Assembly: GCF_025143825.1 (NCBI RefSeq)
Contig: NZ_CP083560.1
Location: forward strand, 124,001-188,000
Origin: Sulfitobacter sp. S223
GTDB lineage: Bacteria; Pseudomonadota; Alphaproteobacteria; Rhodobacterales; Rhodobacteraceae
DNA length: 64,000 nt
Direction: 5' to 3'
Part shown: one piece after another, positions 53,301 to 62,378 of the stretch
How positions within the stretch are numbered: position 1 is the first letter of the stretch
How the letters are laid out: each line of letters begins with the position of its first letter
Made by a program: the position numbers and the translations under genes
The notes under the pieces: generated by a model
Database searches by the model: none
What the model saw: only the letters and a program-made list of their open reading frames with translations
Told to the model about the DNA's origin: nothing

Positions 53301-54844
53301 CTCCGCCGCACCACGATATCTATTCCATCGAAGATTTGGCCCAGCTGATCTACGATCTCAAACAGATCAACCCGCGCTGTAAAGTGACCGTCAAGCTGGT
53401 GGCATCCAGTGGTGTGGGCACAATCGCGGCGGGTGTGGCCAAGGCGAAGGCGGACATCATCCTGATCTCTGGCCACAACGGCGGCACGGGTGCATCACCT
53501 GCGACCTCGATCAAATACGCAGGTCTGCCGTGGGAGATGGGCCTGACAGAGGCACATCAGGTTCTGTCGATGAACAACCTGCGCGGTCGTGTGACCCTGC
53601 GGACCGATGGTGGATTGCGCACAGGACGTGACATAGTGATGGCAGCGATGCTTGGGGCCGAAGAATACGGTATCGGCACCGCGGCACTAATCGCGATGGG
53701 CTGTATCATGGTGCGTCAGTGCCAGTCGAACACATGTCCGGTAGGTGTCTGTACGCAGGATCAGGCGCTGCGCGACAAATTCACGGGTACCGCGGACAAG
53801 GTTGTGAACCTCATCACCTTCTATGCGACAGAAGTACGCGAAATCCTTGCAAGCATCGGTGCTCGGTCGCTGGACGAAGTGATCGGGCGTGCGGACTTGC
53901 TCGCGCAGGTTTCGCGTGGCTCGGCGCATCTGGACGATCTGGATCTTAACCCGCTGCTGATTTCGGTCGATGCGGAAATGGATGCGATCTATGACCGCAA
54001 TAAGCCGCGTAATGCCGTTTTGGATACGTTGGACGCGCAGATCGTTAAGGACGCAGTACGCTTCCTTGAGGACGGTGAAAAAATGCAGCTGAGCTATGCT
54101 GTACAGAACACCCACCGCACTGTCGGCACACGGGTTTCCAGCCACATCGTCAAGCGTTTTGGTATGCGCAATGATTTGCAGCCAAACCACCTGACGATCA
54201 ACTTAAGCGGCTCTGCGGGACAGTCACTGGGTGCATTTGCGGCACCTGGCCTGAAGCTGGTCGTTGCAGGGGATGCCAATGACTACGTCGGTAAGGGCCT
54301 GTCAGGTGGTACAATCGTCGTGCGGCCTCAGATGAAGTCGTCAATCGTTGCCTCCGAGAATACGATCATCGGCAACACGGTCCTGTATGGCGCAACGGAT
54401 GGCTACCTGTTTGCTGCCGGTCGTGCTGGTGAACGCTTTGCCGTTCGCAATTCCGGCGCGAAGGTGGTGATTGAGGGCTGTGGCTCCAACGGGTGTGAAT
54501 ACATGACCGGTGGTGTGGCGGTCATTCTGGGTGAGATCGGGGCAAACTTTGGTGCCGGTATGACAGGTGGCATGGCTTATCTGTATGATCCTGAGGGCAA
54601 AGCACTTGACCGAATGAACCATGAAACACTGGTGCATTGCCCTGTCACACAGGATCATTGGGAACAACAGCTCAGGTCATTGATTGAACGGCACGCGGAA
54701 GAAACCAACAGCCGCAAGGCACGCGATATCTTGCAGCACTGGGATCTTGAAAAGTCCAACTTTGTGCAGATTTGTCCGAAGGAAATGCTAAGCCGGATCG
54801 ACGTGCCTTTGGGCATCGAAGCCAAGGCCGTCCCAGCCGAGTAG
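50312..54844 (+). CDS. gltB: Glutamate synthase (NADPH) large subunit
   Basis: A 1510-residue GOGAT alpha subunit. The glutaminase domain begins with nucleophile C34 (SSCGVGLVV), implying removal of a 33-residue propeptide. The central and FMN-binding synthase domains follow (SGHNGGTGASPATSIKYAG). The 3Fe-4S ligands are C1131, C1137 and C1142 (CIMVRQCQSNTCPVGVC). The C-terminal GxGxG beta-helix domain ends the protein. Full length for the family. Translationally coupled to the GFA gene and co-expressed with gltD. Confidence 0.96.
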   Translation: MTKYDEAWVAREEAKRAFMAEKGLYSPEEEHSSCGVGLVVNIDGSRSREVVENGIKALKAIWHRGAVDADGKTGDGAGIHVQIPVPFFYDQIGRTGHKPRMDEMIAVGQVFLPRTNFAAQETCRTIVETEVLRMGYYIYGWRHVPVNVQCLGEKANATRPEIEQILISNAKGVDEDTFERELYVIRRRIEKAAIAAQVPTLYIASMSCRSIIYKGMMLAEQVAEFYPDLMDPRFESAFAIYHQRYSTNTFPQWWLAQPFRMLAHNGEINTLKGNLNWMKSHEIRMASSTFGDLAEDIKPIVAAGSSDSAALDSVFEVLVRAGRSAPMAKTMLVPESWSKQAVELPQAWRDMYSYCNSVMEPWDGPAALAMTDGRWVCAGLDRNGLRPMRFVVTSDGMLIAGSEAGMVPLDEARVIRKGALGPGQLLAVDMKEGKLFGDTEIKDKLSAARPFGEWVGKINELDEALAGITEAPLFSGNELRRRQIAAGYTIEELEQILAPMAEDGKETLASMGDDTPSAVLSGKYRPLSHFFRQNFSQVTNPPIDSLREFRVMSLKTRFGNLKNVLDEDSSQTEILVLDSPFVGNAQFEELMSHFNADTVTLDCTFEPGSGNLNTELMRIRAEAEDAVRSGAGHIVLTDQMSGEGKVAMPMILATSAIHSHLIRKGLRTFTSLNVRSAECIDPHYFAVLIGCGATVVNAYLAEDSLADRIERGLLDVDLTTAIARYREAIDQGLLKIMAKMGISVVSSYRGGLNYEAVGLSRAMCAEYFPGMTSRISGIGVSGIQRKAEEVHATGWSGTDTVLPIGGFYKARKSGETHAWEATSMHMLQAACNRASYEMWKQYSAKMQSNPPIHLRDLLELKPLGAPVPLEEVESITAIRKRFVTPGMSLGALSPEAHKTLNVAMNRIGAKSDSGEGGEDPAHFFPEANGDNPSAKIKQVASGRFGVTAEYLNQCEELEIKVAQGAKPGEGGQLPGMKVTELIARLRHSTPGVTLISPPPHHDIYSIEDLAQLIYDLKQINPRCKVTVKLVASSGVGTIAAGVAKAKADIILISGHNGGTGASPATSIKYAGLPWEMGLTEAHQVLSMNNLRGRVTLRTDGGLRTGRDIVMAAMLGAEEYGIGTAALIAMGCIMVRQCQSNTCPVGVCTQDQALRDKFTGTADKVVNLITFYATEVREILASIGARSLDEVIGRADLLAQVSRGSAHLDDLDLNPLLISVDAEMDAIYDRNKPRNAVLDTLDAQIVKDAVRFLEDGEKMQLSYAVQNTHRTVGTRVSSHIVKRFGMRNDLQPNHLTINLSGSAGQSLGAFAAPGLKLVVAGDANDYVGKGLSGGTIVVRPQMKSSIVASENTIIGNTVLYGATDGYLFAAGRAGERFAVRNSGAKVVIEGCGSNGCEYMTGGVAVILGEIGANFGAGMTGGMAYLYDPEGKALDRMNHETLVHCPVTQDHWEQQLRSLIERHAEETNSRKARDILQHWDLEKSNFVQICPKEMLSRIDVPLGIEAKAVPAE

Positions 54845-55049
54845 ACAACGCAACAACCGTGTCGGCGAAACAATCAGAGCGTTTCGCTGACACCACAGAT
54901 CTTTGTCAAAACCCGTATAGCGCCTAATTTTGATAATTTCGCTGCAAGCCGCCCGTGGTGGCGTGCCATTCGGGGCACTCTGCGCGATGTTATGATCAAT
55001 GGCGGCGAGGGTCGTTCACAAGCAGGGCTTGCGCGCTTATAGCTCGGAT

Positions 55050-55799
55050 ATGGTAAAGCGAACGACAAAACCCAAAGCGAAACCCAAAACCAAGGCGAAG
55101 CCCGTTTCAGACAAGTTGCAAACGTTGCCTTTGCGCAAACGCATGCGGCGCACGGTCTGGCGCGTTTTGGCGATCGCGCTGCTGGTTGTACTGGGCGCGG
55201 TCCTGCTGGGGCGCGTGGTGAATCCTCCCACCACTCCTTACATGTTTTCGGAATCGCGACGCTTGGGCGGTGTAGATCATGAATGGGTCCCCCTGCGAGA
55301 GATTGCGCCTGTCATGGCGCGGGCAGTGGTTGCGGCAGAAGACGCCAACTTTTGCCAGCATTGGGGGTTCGATCTTAAGGCGATTAAATTGGCGATCGCT
55401 CAGGGTTCAAATCGGGGTGCGTCCACGCTTAGCCAACAGACGGTGAAAAACGTCTATCTGTGGCACGGGAGAACATGGTTCCGCAAAGCGCTTGAAGCGG
55501 GGATCACGCCATTGGTCGAGGCATTGTGGCCCAAGCGGCGTATACTCGAAGTGTATCTGAACGTTGCGGAGTTCGACGAAGGGGTGTTCGGTGTCGAAGC
55601 GGCCGCGCGCCACTATTTCAAGGTAGGGCCAGAGGCACTTACCGAACGGCAGGCCTCGCAATTGGCTGCGGTATTGCCGTCGCCCAAAACGCGTAGTGCG
55701 TCACGCCCCAGCGCAAGAGTGAAAAAACGCGCAGCGCAAATTCGCTCTGGTGCCGCTACAATCCGCGCAGACGGACGGGCAGCCTGTTTCGAGAGTTGA
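55050..55799 (+). CDS. mtgA: Monofunctional biosynthetic peptidoglycan transglycosylase
   Basis: A 249-residue GT51 glycosyltransferase that polymerises lipid II. A Lys/Arg-rich N-terminus and one transmembrane helix (VLAIALLVVLGAVLLG) precede the catalytic domain. Motif 1 is VVAAEDANFCQHWGFD with the catalytic Glu; motif 2 is GASTLSQQTVKN; RRILEVYLNVAEF follows. The start is uncertain: ATG at 55050 gives normal length, while an in-frame ATG at 54999 adds 17 residues; neither has a strong ribosome site. Confidence 0.9.
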   Translation: MVKRTTKPKAKPKTKAKPVSDKLQTLPLRKRMRRTVWRVLAIALLVVLGAVLLGRVVNPPTTPYMFSESRRLGGVDHEWVPLREIAPVMARAVVAAEDANFCQHWGFDLKAIKLAIAQGSNRGASTLSQQTVKNVYLWHGRTWFRKALEAGITPLVEALWPKRRILEVYLNVAEFDEGVFGVEAAARHYFKVGPEALTERQASQLAAVLPSPKTRSASRPSARVKKRAAQIRSGAATIRADGRAACFES

Positions 55800-55853
55800 A
55801 TAATCATCCGTCACAAGGCATTGAGGTATTACACCCAAATTTCCGGATTTATC

Positions 55854-56519
55854 ATGGCCCGTTTGTTCCACGTTCCCCTATCGCCCCATTGTCGAAAAGT
55901 TCGACTGAGTCTTGCGGAAAAGAAGATCGAAGTGGAGCTGGTCGAAGAACGTTATTGGGAACAGGACCCTGATTTCCTGCGTCGCAATCCAGCTGGAAAA
56001 GTACCGGTACTACGGTTGGACGGCATCATGATGTCCGAAAGCGCAGCGATTTGCGAATACATCGAAGAGACCCGCCCGGAGCCTTCTTTGCTGCCGTCGG
56101 ATTCGGTGCAAAAGCTAGAAGTCCGTCGCTTGGTCAGTTGGTTCGATGACAAGTTCCATCATGATGTAACGTCAAAACTGCTTTATGAGCGGGTGAACAA
56201 AAAAATGATGAAGTCGGGCTACCCTGACAGCAAGAATGTCAAAGCGGGTGCGAAGGCGATCAAGTTTCATCTGGGCTATATGACATGGCTGTTGGATCAG
56301 CGCCGCTGGTTGGCAGGTGATGTCATGACGCTGGCTGATTTTGCGGCTGCGGCGCACTTGTCCGCGTTGGACTATATCTCGGACGTGGATTGGAACAGTT
56401 GTCCCGAAGTCAAAGACTGGTATGCGAAGATCAAATCGCGCCCTGCGTTCCGCTCTTTGCTGGCCGATCAGGTTCCGGGTTTTACACCGCCGAAGCATTA
56501 CAATGATCTGGATTTCTAA
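55854..56519 (+). CDS. Glutathione S-transferase family protein
   Basis: A 221-residue GST. The N-terminal thioredoxin-like domain shows LSPHCRKVRLSLAEK and the glutathione-binding NPAGKVPVL and ESAAICEYIEE; the helical C-terminal domain ends in KHYNDLDF. The ATG at 55854 is preferred over a TTG 11 codons upstream. Substrates are unknown; the position before queG does not suggest a pathway. Confidence 0.85.
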   Translation: MARLFHVPLSPHCRKVRLSLAEKKIEVELVEERYWEQDPDFLRRNPAGKVPVLRLDGIMMSESAAICEYIEETRPEPSLLPSDSVQKLEVRRLVSWFDDKFHHDVTSKLLYERVNKKMMKSGYPDSKNVKAGAKAIKFHLGYMTWLLDQRRWLAGDVMTLADFAAAAHLSALDYISDVDWNSCPEVKDWYAKIKSRPAFRSLLADQVPGFTPPKHYNDLDF

Positions 56520-56587
56520 GCCCGATTTATCAAATGCAGTCTCTGCCGTTAGCGTGTGCAGGGTCGCCTTGAGAGGCGAAGTGAATA

Positions 56588-57610
56588 ATGGATATTAAGG
56601 CGCGGCTGGTCCGTCAGGCTCTTGAAGAGGGGTTTGTGGCGTGCCGGACATGTAGGCCGGATGATGTGCCACATGTGCCAGAGCGTTTGGATGCTTTTCT
56701 GGCTGCGGGATATCATGGCCAGATGGGGTGGATGGAAGAGCGCGTCAATTGGCGCGGAAACCCGTCTGTGCTGTGGCCAGAAGCCCGTTCAGTTATCATG
56801 CTGGCAGAAAGCTATGCGCCTGAACATGATCCGCTGGCAATATTGAAGCAGCCGGATCAAGGCGCTGTTTCCGTCTATGCGCAGGGGCGTGATTACCACG
56901 ATATCGTCAAAAAGCGGCTCAAGCGGCTAGCGCGTTGGTTGATCGAACAAGAACCGTGTTCGGTCAAGGTGTTCGTGGATACGGCGCCTGTACCTGAAAA
57001 GGCTCTGGCGCAGGCTGCTGGTCTGGGCTGGCAGGGCAAACATACCAATGTGCTTAGTCGCGACTGGGGGAATTGGGCCTTTTTAGGGTCTGTTTTTACA
57101 ACGTTAGAGCTGGAACCAGATACACCTGAAGTGGATCACTGCGGCAGTTGTACGGCCTGTCAGGATATCTGCCCAACGGCTGCGTTTCCGGAACCTTACC
57201 AGCTGGATGCGCGGCGCTGTATTTCTTATCTCACAATTGAACATAAGGGCCCCGTAGAAGAAGATTTGCGGTCAGCGTTAGGTAACCGGATTTATGGTTG
57301 TGATGATTGCCTCGCGGCTTGCCCATGGAACAAGTTCGCCGTCGCGGCAAGCGACATGCGCTATCATGGAGCAGCAGGTGGATCGTTGGCAGAGCTTGTG
57401 GCCTTGGATGATGCCGCATTCCGTTTGCGATTTTCAGGCTCTCCCATCAAACGAATTGGGCGGGACCGGTTTGTGCGCAATGTACTTTATGCTATCGGAA
57501 ACTCGGGTGATATGTCGTTGATCGATGCTGCGCGCGCTTTGTGTGACGATCCAGACCCGACCGTGACAGATGCTGCGCGCTGGGCTGTGGCGCGTCTGGT
57601 CGCGATTTGA
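56588..57610 (+). CDS. queG: Epoxyqueuosine reductase
   Basis: A 340-residue cobalamin-dependent iron-sulfur enzyme that makes the last step of queuosine synthesis in tRNA. Two [4Fe-4S] sites use C185, C188, C191, C245 and C195, C211, C238, C241 ([12 protein letters not shown] and [11 protein letters not shown]). D131 in [20 protein letters not shown] is the catalytic acid. The C-terminal part is HEAT-like. Full length. Confidence 0.94.
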   Translation: MDIKARLVRQALEEGFVACRTCRPDDVPHVPERLDAFLAAGYHGQMGWMEERVNWRGNPSVLWPEARSVIMLAESYAPEHDPLAILKQPDQGAVSVYAQGRDYHDIVKKRLKRLARWLIEQEPCSVKVFVDTAPVPEKALAQAAGLGWQGKHTNVLSRDWGNWAFLGSVFTTLELEPDTPEVDHCGSCTACQDICPTAAFPEPYQLDARRCISYLTIEHKGPVEEDLRSALGNRIYGCDDCLAACPWNKFAVAASDMRYHGAAGGSLAELVALDDAAFRLRFSGSPIKRIGRDRFVRNVLYAIGNSGDMSLIDAARALCDDPDPTVTDAARWAVARLVAI

Positions 57611-57677
57611 CGCTATTGGGGCTGGATTTAGGGCCTTCTTGAGGTAGGAATTTCCCAACAGTTTTGAGGAGAGACGG

Positions 57678-59681
57678 ATGGCGTTGCTTTTGGGCGTTGA
57701 TACCGGCGGGACCTATACGGATGCGGTGATCATCCGGGACGAGCAGGAAGTGATCGCAAGCGCCAAAGCGCTGACCACCCGAGCTGATCTTGCGATCGGA
57801 GTCGGGGGTGCTGTGAGCGCGGTTCTTGAACAATCCGGCGTGTCCGCCGGAGAGATCGCGCTGGCGTCTTTGTCCACAACTTTGGCGACCAACGCGTTGG
57901 TCGAGGGGCAGGGCGGTCGTGTTGCTTTGATCTATATCGGGTTCAAGGAACGTGATCTTGAGACCCACGGCCTGCTCGAAGCGCTCAAGGGTGATCCGCA
58001 TGTGGTGCTGGCCGGAGGGCACAATCATGCCGGCGGTGAAGCTGTTCCATTTGACGAAGAAGGCTTGCGCGCGTTTCTGCAAGAGCATGGCGCCAACGTG
58101 GGTGGTTTTGCAGTAGCCGCGCAGTTTGCAACACGCAATCCGGCGCATGAATTGCGGGCGATGGCTTTGGTATCTGAGCTGACCGGTCGGCCGGTATCCG
58201 CATCACACCAGTTGTCGGCCAAGCTAAACGGCCCCAAGCGCGCGATGACGGCAGTCCTGAATGCGCGGCTGATCGGTATGATCGACAGGCTGATCGGTCG
58301 TGCAGAAGACACGCTAAAAGACTTGGGTATCTCTGCCCCGCTGATGGTGGTGCGTGGCGACGGTGCCCTGATCTCATCCGCGCAGGCCCGCGAGAGACCG
58401 ATCGAAACAATCCTCAGTGGGCCTGCGGCCTCAATTGTTGGGGCGCGCTGGATGACGGGGGCGGACCATGCGCTGGTTTCGGATATCGGCGGGACAACCA
58501 CAGATGTTGCTTTGCTCAAAGACGGGCGGCCGGCGATTGATCCAGCGGGTGCGCGGGTCGGACCGTACCGGACTATGGTTGAGGCGGTCGCGATGCGGAC
58601 AACGGGTCTTGGCGGTGATAGTGAGGTGCATTTCCTGACAGACGGTCTGGCCGGTGGGGTCAGTCTTGGACCACGCCGACTGCTGCCTGTTTCATTGATA
58701 GCGATGGACGCGCCGGAGGTGGTGCACGCCACGCTGGATGCGCAGCTCCGTAGTTCACTGCCCGGTGAATATGACGGGCGGTTTGTACGCGCGGTGGCTG
58801 GTCAAACGATGGAAGGTATCGGCCCGCGCGAAGAGCAGTTGTTGGAACGGATCGGTGACGCGGTGCATCCGTTGGGCAATGTCCTGCGTTCAAGAATAGA
58901 GACAGGTGCGCTTAAGCGTTTGGTGGAACGGGGCTTGGTACAAATCGCAGGCGTGACACCGTCGGACGCCAGCCACGTGCTGGGTCTTGCGGAAAGTTGG
59001 GACAGCGAGGCAGCGCATAAGGCATTGGCGCTGTTCGGGCGGCGGCGTACGGGCGCGGGTGACCGGCTTGCGCCGGAGCCGAAAGATATGGCGCGGATGA
59101 TTATCGCCCAGTTGGAGCAACAAACGGCTTTGGCCTTGTTAGAGACTGCTTTCGCCGAAGAAGAAGTAGGCTTTGGTGAGGATCCGGCCGTGCTGGCGCG
59201 GCACGTTCTGATGCAGCGGGGTCTCGGCGGCCACCGCGGATTGGTGCGGTTGGAAACAGGGCTGGCAGTGCCTGTGATCGGGTTGGGTGCCTCGGCCGCC
59301 ACCTATTATCCGGCAGTTGGCAATCGGCTGGGGTGCAAAATGATCTTGCCCGAACACGCGGGTGTGGCCAATGCGATTGGCGCGGTGGTCGGAAGGGTCA
59401 CGATGCGCGAAGCGGGGACAATCACTTCGCCCAGTGAGGGTAAATTCCGCGTCCACTTGCACGAAGGGCCGCGCGATTTTGCAGATGCAGAAAGCGCGCT
59501 GGCGCTGCTGGAAGAAGTCCTGCGTGACAGAGCCATAAGTGCAGCAGAAGCAGCCGGAGCGATGGACATCCAAGTTAACGTCCTGCGCGATATTCGAACC
59601 GCAGGCGTGGAGAGCCGCGAGGTTTTTGTAGAGGCCGAGCTTATCGTAGAGGCATCAGGACGACCGCGCGTCGCGAACTAG
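57678..59681 (+). CDS. Hydantoinase/oxoprolinase A-family protein (HyuA-like)
   Basis: A 667-residue ASKHA-fold protein. Hydant_A_N begins with LLGVDTGGTYTDAVI, and the central hydantoinase A domain includes VSDIGGTTTDVALLKDGRP and ILSGPAASIVGA. Such proteins use ATP to hydrolyse cyclic amides, usually with a HyuB partner. None is encoded here; the next gene is a BCCT transporter. GAGGAGAG precedes the ATG. The substrate is unknown. Confidence 0.86.
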   Translation: MALLLGVDTGGTYTDAVIIRDEQEVIASAKALTTRADLAIGVGGAVSAVLEQSGVSAGEIALASLSTTLATNALVEGQGGRVALIYIGFKERDLETHGLLEALKGDPHVVLAGGHNHAGGEAVPFDEEGLRAFLQEHGANVGGFAVAAQFATRNPAHELRAMALVSELTGRPVSASHQLSAKLNGPKRAMTAVLNARLIGMIDRLIGRAEDTLKDLGISAPLMVVRGDGALISSAQARERPIETILSGPAASIVGARWMTGADHALVSDIGGTTTDVALLKDGRPAIDPAGARVGPYRTMVEAVAMRTTGLGGDSEVHFLTDGLAGGVSLGPRRLLPVSLIAMDAPEVVHATLDAQLRSSLPGEYDGRFVRAVAGQTMEGIGPREEQLLERIGDAVHPLGNVLRSRIETGALKRLVERGLVQIAGVTPSDASHVLGLAESWDSEAAHKALALFGRRRTGAGDRLAPEPKDMARMIIAQLEQQTALALLETAFAEEEVGFGEDPAVLARHVLMQRGLGGHRGLVRLETGLAVPVIGLGASAATYYPAVGNRLGCKMILPEHAGVANAIGAVVGRVTMREAGTITSPSEGKFRVHLHEGPRDFADAESALALLEEVLRDRAISAAEAAGAMDIQVNVLRDIRTAGVESREVFVEAELIVEASGRPRVAN

Positions 59682-60020
59682 AGACTAACTTTAATGTCCA
59701 TAGTTTGGTTTTGAATATTCTGGCCGTTGATCAATCATCGGCACAGGGGACCATCCGGTAAATGTTTGGTGGCGAAGTTCGAATTATTGTTCGTTCAGGT
59801 ATTCGCCCCAGATTTCGGCGATGCCAAAACTGATAGCGCTCTAGACTGACAGAAAATAGAAACGACTTCTGAATAATTAATGCTATAAACGCGATAATTG
59901 AACAACATTGAGTTGCTGTAACAATGGTCCAACTGCTAGTGCAGTCCAAATGTTGCAATAAAGCTAGTCCGCCGAAAGCGATAAGAAGGCTGGCGCAACC
60001 AGAAAGCAGAGGAGAATACA
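59682..60020. other. AT-rich spacer upstream of the BCCT transporter
   Basis: This 339-bp stretch is much more AT-rich than its neighbours and holds no convincing gene. The interval 59903-59955 is flanked by CAACATT and AATGTTG (inverted, 39 bp apart) and contains ACTGC-TAGT-GCAGT at 59932-59945. It probably carries the promoter and control sites of the transporter. AGAGGAG lies before the GTG start. Confidence 0.5.
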
Positions 60021-61742
60021 GTGTCAGAAAATTCGAAGATGAGTCCACCGCTTACGGAGCTGGACATCAACACGCAGAACGGCGGTTTTTACAACGGCTT
60101 TTCGACTGCTGTCGCCGTGCCTGCGAAAATTATTATCTCAATCCTCGTTGTCTGGGCGATTTTCTGGCCGATCCAGTCGGGTGCCGTCCTGAATGGCTTT
60201 AATGCCTTTATCCTTCAGAACTTTGCTGCTTGGTACATCTGGGTTGTCGCGTTCTTTATTATCGTTTGCTTCATACTGGCCGTTTGGCCTGCGGCAGGGC
60301 GTCTGAACCTTGGCCTTGAACATGAAAAACCAGAGTTCAACAATTTCTCATGGTTTTCCATGATGTTCGGCGCCGGGATCGGCGTTGGCATGCTGACTTG
60401 GGCTGTGGCGGAACCGGTGTCTCACTTTGGTAGCAACCCAGAAACGATCATGGGCATGACCCAAGGCGGTTCGGCTGACAACGTCAGAATGGCTTACAAA
60501 TGGTCATTCCTCCATTGGGGTTTTAGCGCTTGGGCCTGCTACGCGATCTGCGGCCTGTCTTTGGCATTCTTCAGCTACCGCCGCGGTCTGCCGCTGACGA
60601 TCCGGTCCGGCCTTACGCCTCTCTTCGGGCAGAGCCTTGCTGGTGTGCTTGGGCACGTTATCGACGTTGTGGCCGTGGTCGCAACTATCCTTGGTGTGGC
60701 GCAGACTTTGGGCTTCGGCGTTGATCAGTTCGTTGCTGGCCTTGGCCGGATTGGTATCGGTGGCCTTGCCGATGCGGAGGGTGCTGCCACTACAACCGGC
60801 ATCATTATCGCTCTTCTTGTTATCATGGGTTTGTCGACACTGTCTGCATTGTCCGGTGTTGGGAAAGGCATCAAATGGCTGTCTAACATCAACATGGCGC
60901 TGTCGATTGTCCTGCTGGGCTTCTTCATTATTTTCGGTGCCACATGGTTCGGCTTCAACGCAATGTTCGTAGGCCTGTGGGATTATGTCCTCGCTTTGCC
61001 AGAGATGAGCTTTAACGTTTTCCGTTCAGATGGTGTTGAAGGATCAGAATCCTTCCTGCTCGCACAGTGGCAAGGTTGGTGGCCCGTGTTTTACTGGGCT
61101 TGGTGGATCGCTTTTGCACCCTTTGTAGGTCTGTTTCTTGCCCGTATTTCACGCGGTCGGACCATTCGTGAGTTCGTGCTTGGCGCTTTGATTGTACCAG
61201 CGCTGATGTGTTTCGTATGGTTTGCATGGGCTGGCGGCACGGCAATTGATCTTGAGCTTAACGGCGGTGCTGATGGCGTGATCTTCGACGCAGCCAATGG
61301 CGATAAGATCTTTGCAATGACTGAATTCATGCTCAGCCCTGTTAGCGAATGGCTGGCATGGGGTATGGCCTTGCTCATCGTGGTATTGCTGATGACGTTT
61401 CTTGTCACCTCGGCAGACTCTGCTGTTCTGATTGTGAATACGATCAACGCAGCAGGCGATGAAGGCCCCAAGTCGCGCCCTCATATCTTGTTCTGGGGTG
61501 TGGCCCTGGCCCTCGTTGTGGCCGGACTCTTGATCTCCGGAGGGACCACAGCCATCCAGACCGCGATGGTCATCGGGGCATTGCCGTTCTCAATTGTCAT
61601 GGCGCTGATGGCAGTTGCGTTGCTTAAAGCAATCTACAACGACACGCGTCGCGAAAAAGCAGGCGTACCCACAACGCATGACAACATCGAGGGCGCCACT
61701 GGAAATGGCATTGCAGCGGGCCTTGGTGCCCCTGCAGAATAA
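60021..61742 (+). CDS. BCCT-family betaine/carnitine/choline transporter
   Basis: A 573-residue secondary transporter with twelve predicted transmembrane helices. The family region GAGIGVGMLTWAVAEPVSHFG and the Trp-rich WAWWIAFAPFVGLFLARISRG are present. It starts at GTG with AGAGGAG. BCCT proteins import glycine betaine, choline, carnitine or DMSP, often as osmolytes in marine bacteria. The glycine-rich substrate segment does not settle which one. A good terminator follows. Confidence 0.9.
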   Translation: MSENSKMSPPLTELDINTQNGGFYNGFSTAVAVPAKIIISILVVWAIFWPIQSGAVLNGFNAFILQNFAAWYIWVVAFFIIVCFILAVWPAAGRLNLGLEHEKPEFNNFSWFSMMFGAGIGVGMLTWAVAEPVSHFGSNPETIMGMTQGGSADNVRMAYKWSFLHWGFSAWACYAICGLSLAFFSYRRGLPLTIRSGLTPLFGQSLAGVLGHVIDVVAVVATILGVAQTLGFGVDQFVAGLGRIGIGGLADAEGAATTTGIIIALLVIMGLSTLSALSGVGKGIKWLSNINMALSIVLLGFFIIFGATWFGFNAMFVGLWDYVLALPEMSFNVFRSDGVEGSESFLLAQWQGWWPVFYWAWWIAFAPFVGLFLARISRGRTIREFVLGALIVPALMCFVWFAWAGGTAIDLELNGGADGVIFDAANGDKIFAMTEFMLSPVSEWLAWGMALLIVVLLMTFLVTSADSAVLIVNTINAAGDEGPKSRPHILFWGVALALVVAGLLISGGTTAIQTAMVIGALPFSIVMALMAVALLKAIYNDTRREKAGVPTTHDNIEGATGNGIAAGLGAPAE

Positions 61743-61762
61743 AATCACCCAAACGAATGAAA

Positions 61763-61796
61763 AAGGGGCGCTCCAAGTGGGCGCCCCTTATCTATT
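61763..61796 (+). terminator. Terminator after the BCCT gene
   Basis: AAGGGGCGC pairs with GCGCCCCTT (9 bp) around a 9-nt loop, followed by ATCTATT. It is preceded by an A-run, so on the minus strand it has a T-run and may also end the convergent msrB-msrA transcript. Confidence 0.8.
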
Positions 61797-61868
61797 GTGG
61801 TTGCTGCTCTGCAATAAGGAGTAATCTGCTGCAAAGTTCTGCCCATACGCATGGGCAGACCGGAAAAT

Positions 61869-62378
61869 CTACTCTGCTGCTGCGCGCTTGGGCAGAACCC
61901 AATCCGGGCGCGGGAAGTGGCAGGTGTAGCCATTGGGAATACGCTCAAGGTAATCTTGGTGCTCGGGCTCTGCTTCCCAGAAATCAGATACTGGTTCCAC
62001 TTCGGTGATTACCTTACCAGGCCAGAGACCGGAGGCTTCGACATCTGCGATCGTATCCAGCGCGACGGCTTTTTGATCTTCGTCCACATAATAGATCGCA
62101 GAGCGATAGCTCATGCCTATATCGTTGCCCTGCCGGTTTGCGGTGGTGGGGTCATGAATTTGGAAAAACAGTTCCAACAACTCACGATAGCTAATTTGGT
62201 CGGGGTCAATGATAACCTCAATCGCTTCCGCGTGGGTGCCGTGGTTGCGGTAGGTCGCGTTGGGCACGTCGCCGCCGGAATAGCCGACGCGTGTGCTTAC
62301 CACGCCTTTGCGTTTGCGGATCAGGTCCTGCATACCCCAGAAGCATCCACCTGCCAGTACTGCGCGTTCGTTGCTCAT
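61869..62378 (-). CDS. msrA: Peptide-methionine (S)-S-oxide reductase
   Basis: A 169-residue repair enzyme for methionine-S-sulfoxide. The nucleophile C12 lies in GGCFWG and C153 in [10 protein letters not shown] is a candidate resolving Cys. The pattern GYSGG and THAEAIEV are family features. Its ATG overlaps the msrB stop by 4 bp; both are expressed together. No signal peptide: cytoplasmic. Confidence 0.94.
   Translation of the reverse strand: MSNERAVLAGGCFWGMQDLIRKRKGVVSTRVGYSGGDVPNATYRNHGTHAEAIEVIIDPDQISYRELLELFFQIHDPTTANRQGNDIGMSYRSAIYYVDEDQKAVALDTIADVEASGLWPGKVITEVEPVSDFWEAEPEHQDYLERIPNGYTCHFPRPDWVLPKRAAAE

Noticed and set aside
59726..59740. FNR-like site around TTGATCAATC upstream of the BCCT gene
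   Set aside because: The half-sites touch each other instead of being separated by four bases, so it does not match the FNR/FnrL consensus.
59731..60048. Leftward 105-codon open frame with a hydrophobic segment, upstream of the BCCT gene
   Set aside because: It overlaps the start of the BCCT gene, has no ribosome site, and its composition follows the AT-rich spacer. No family pattern was recognised.
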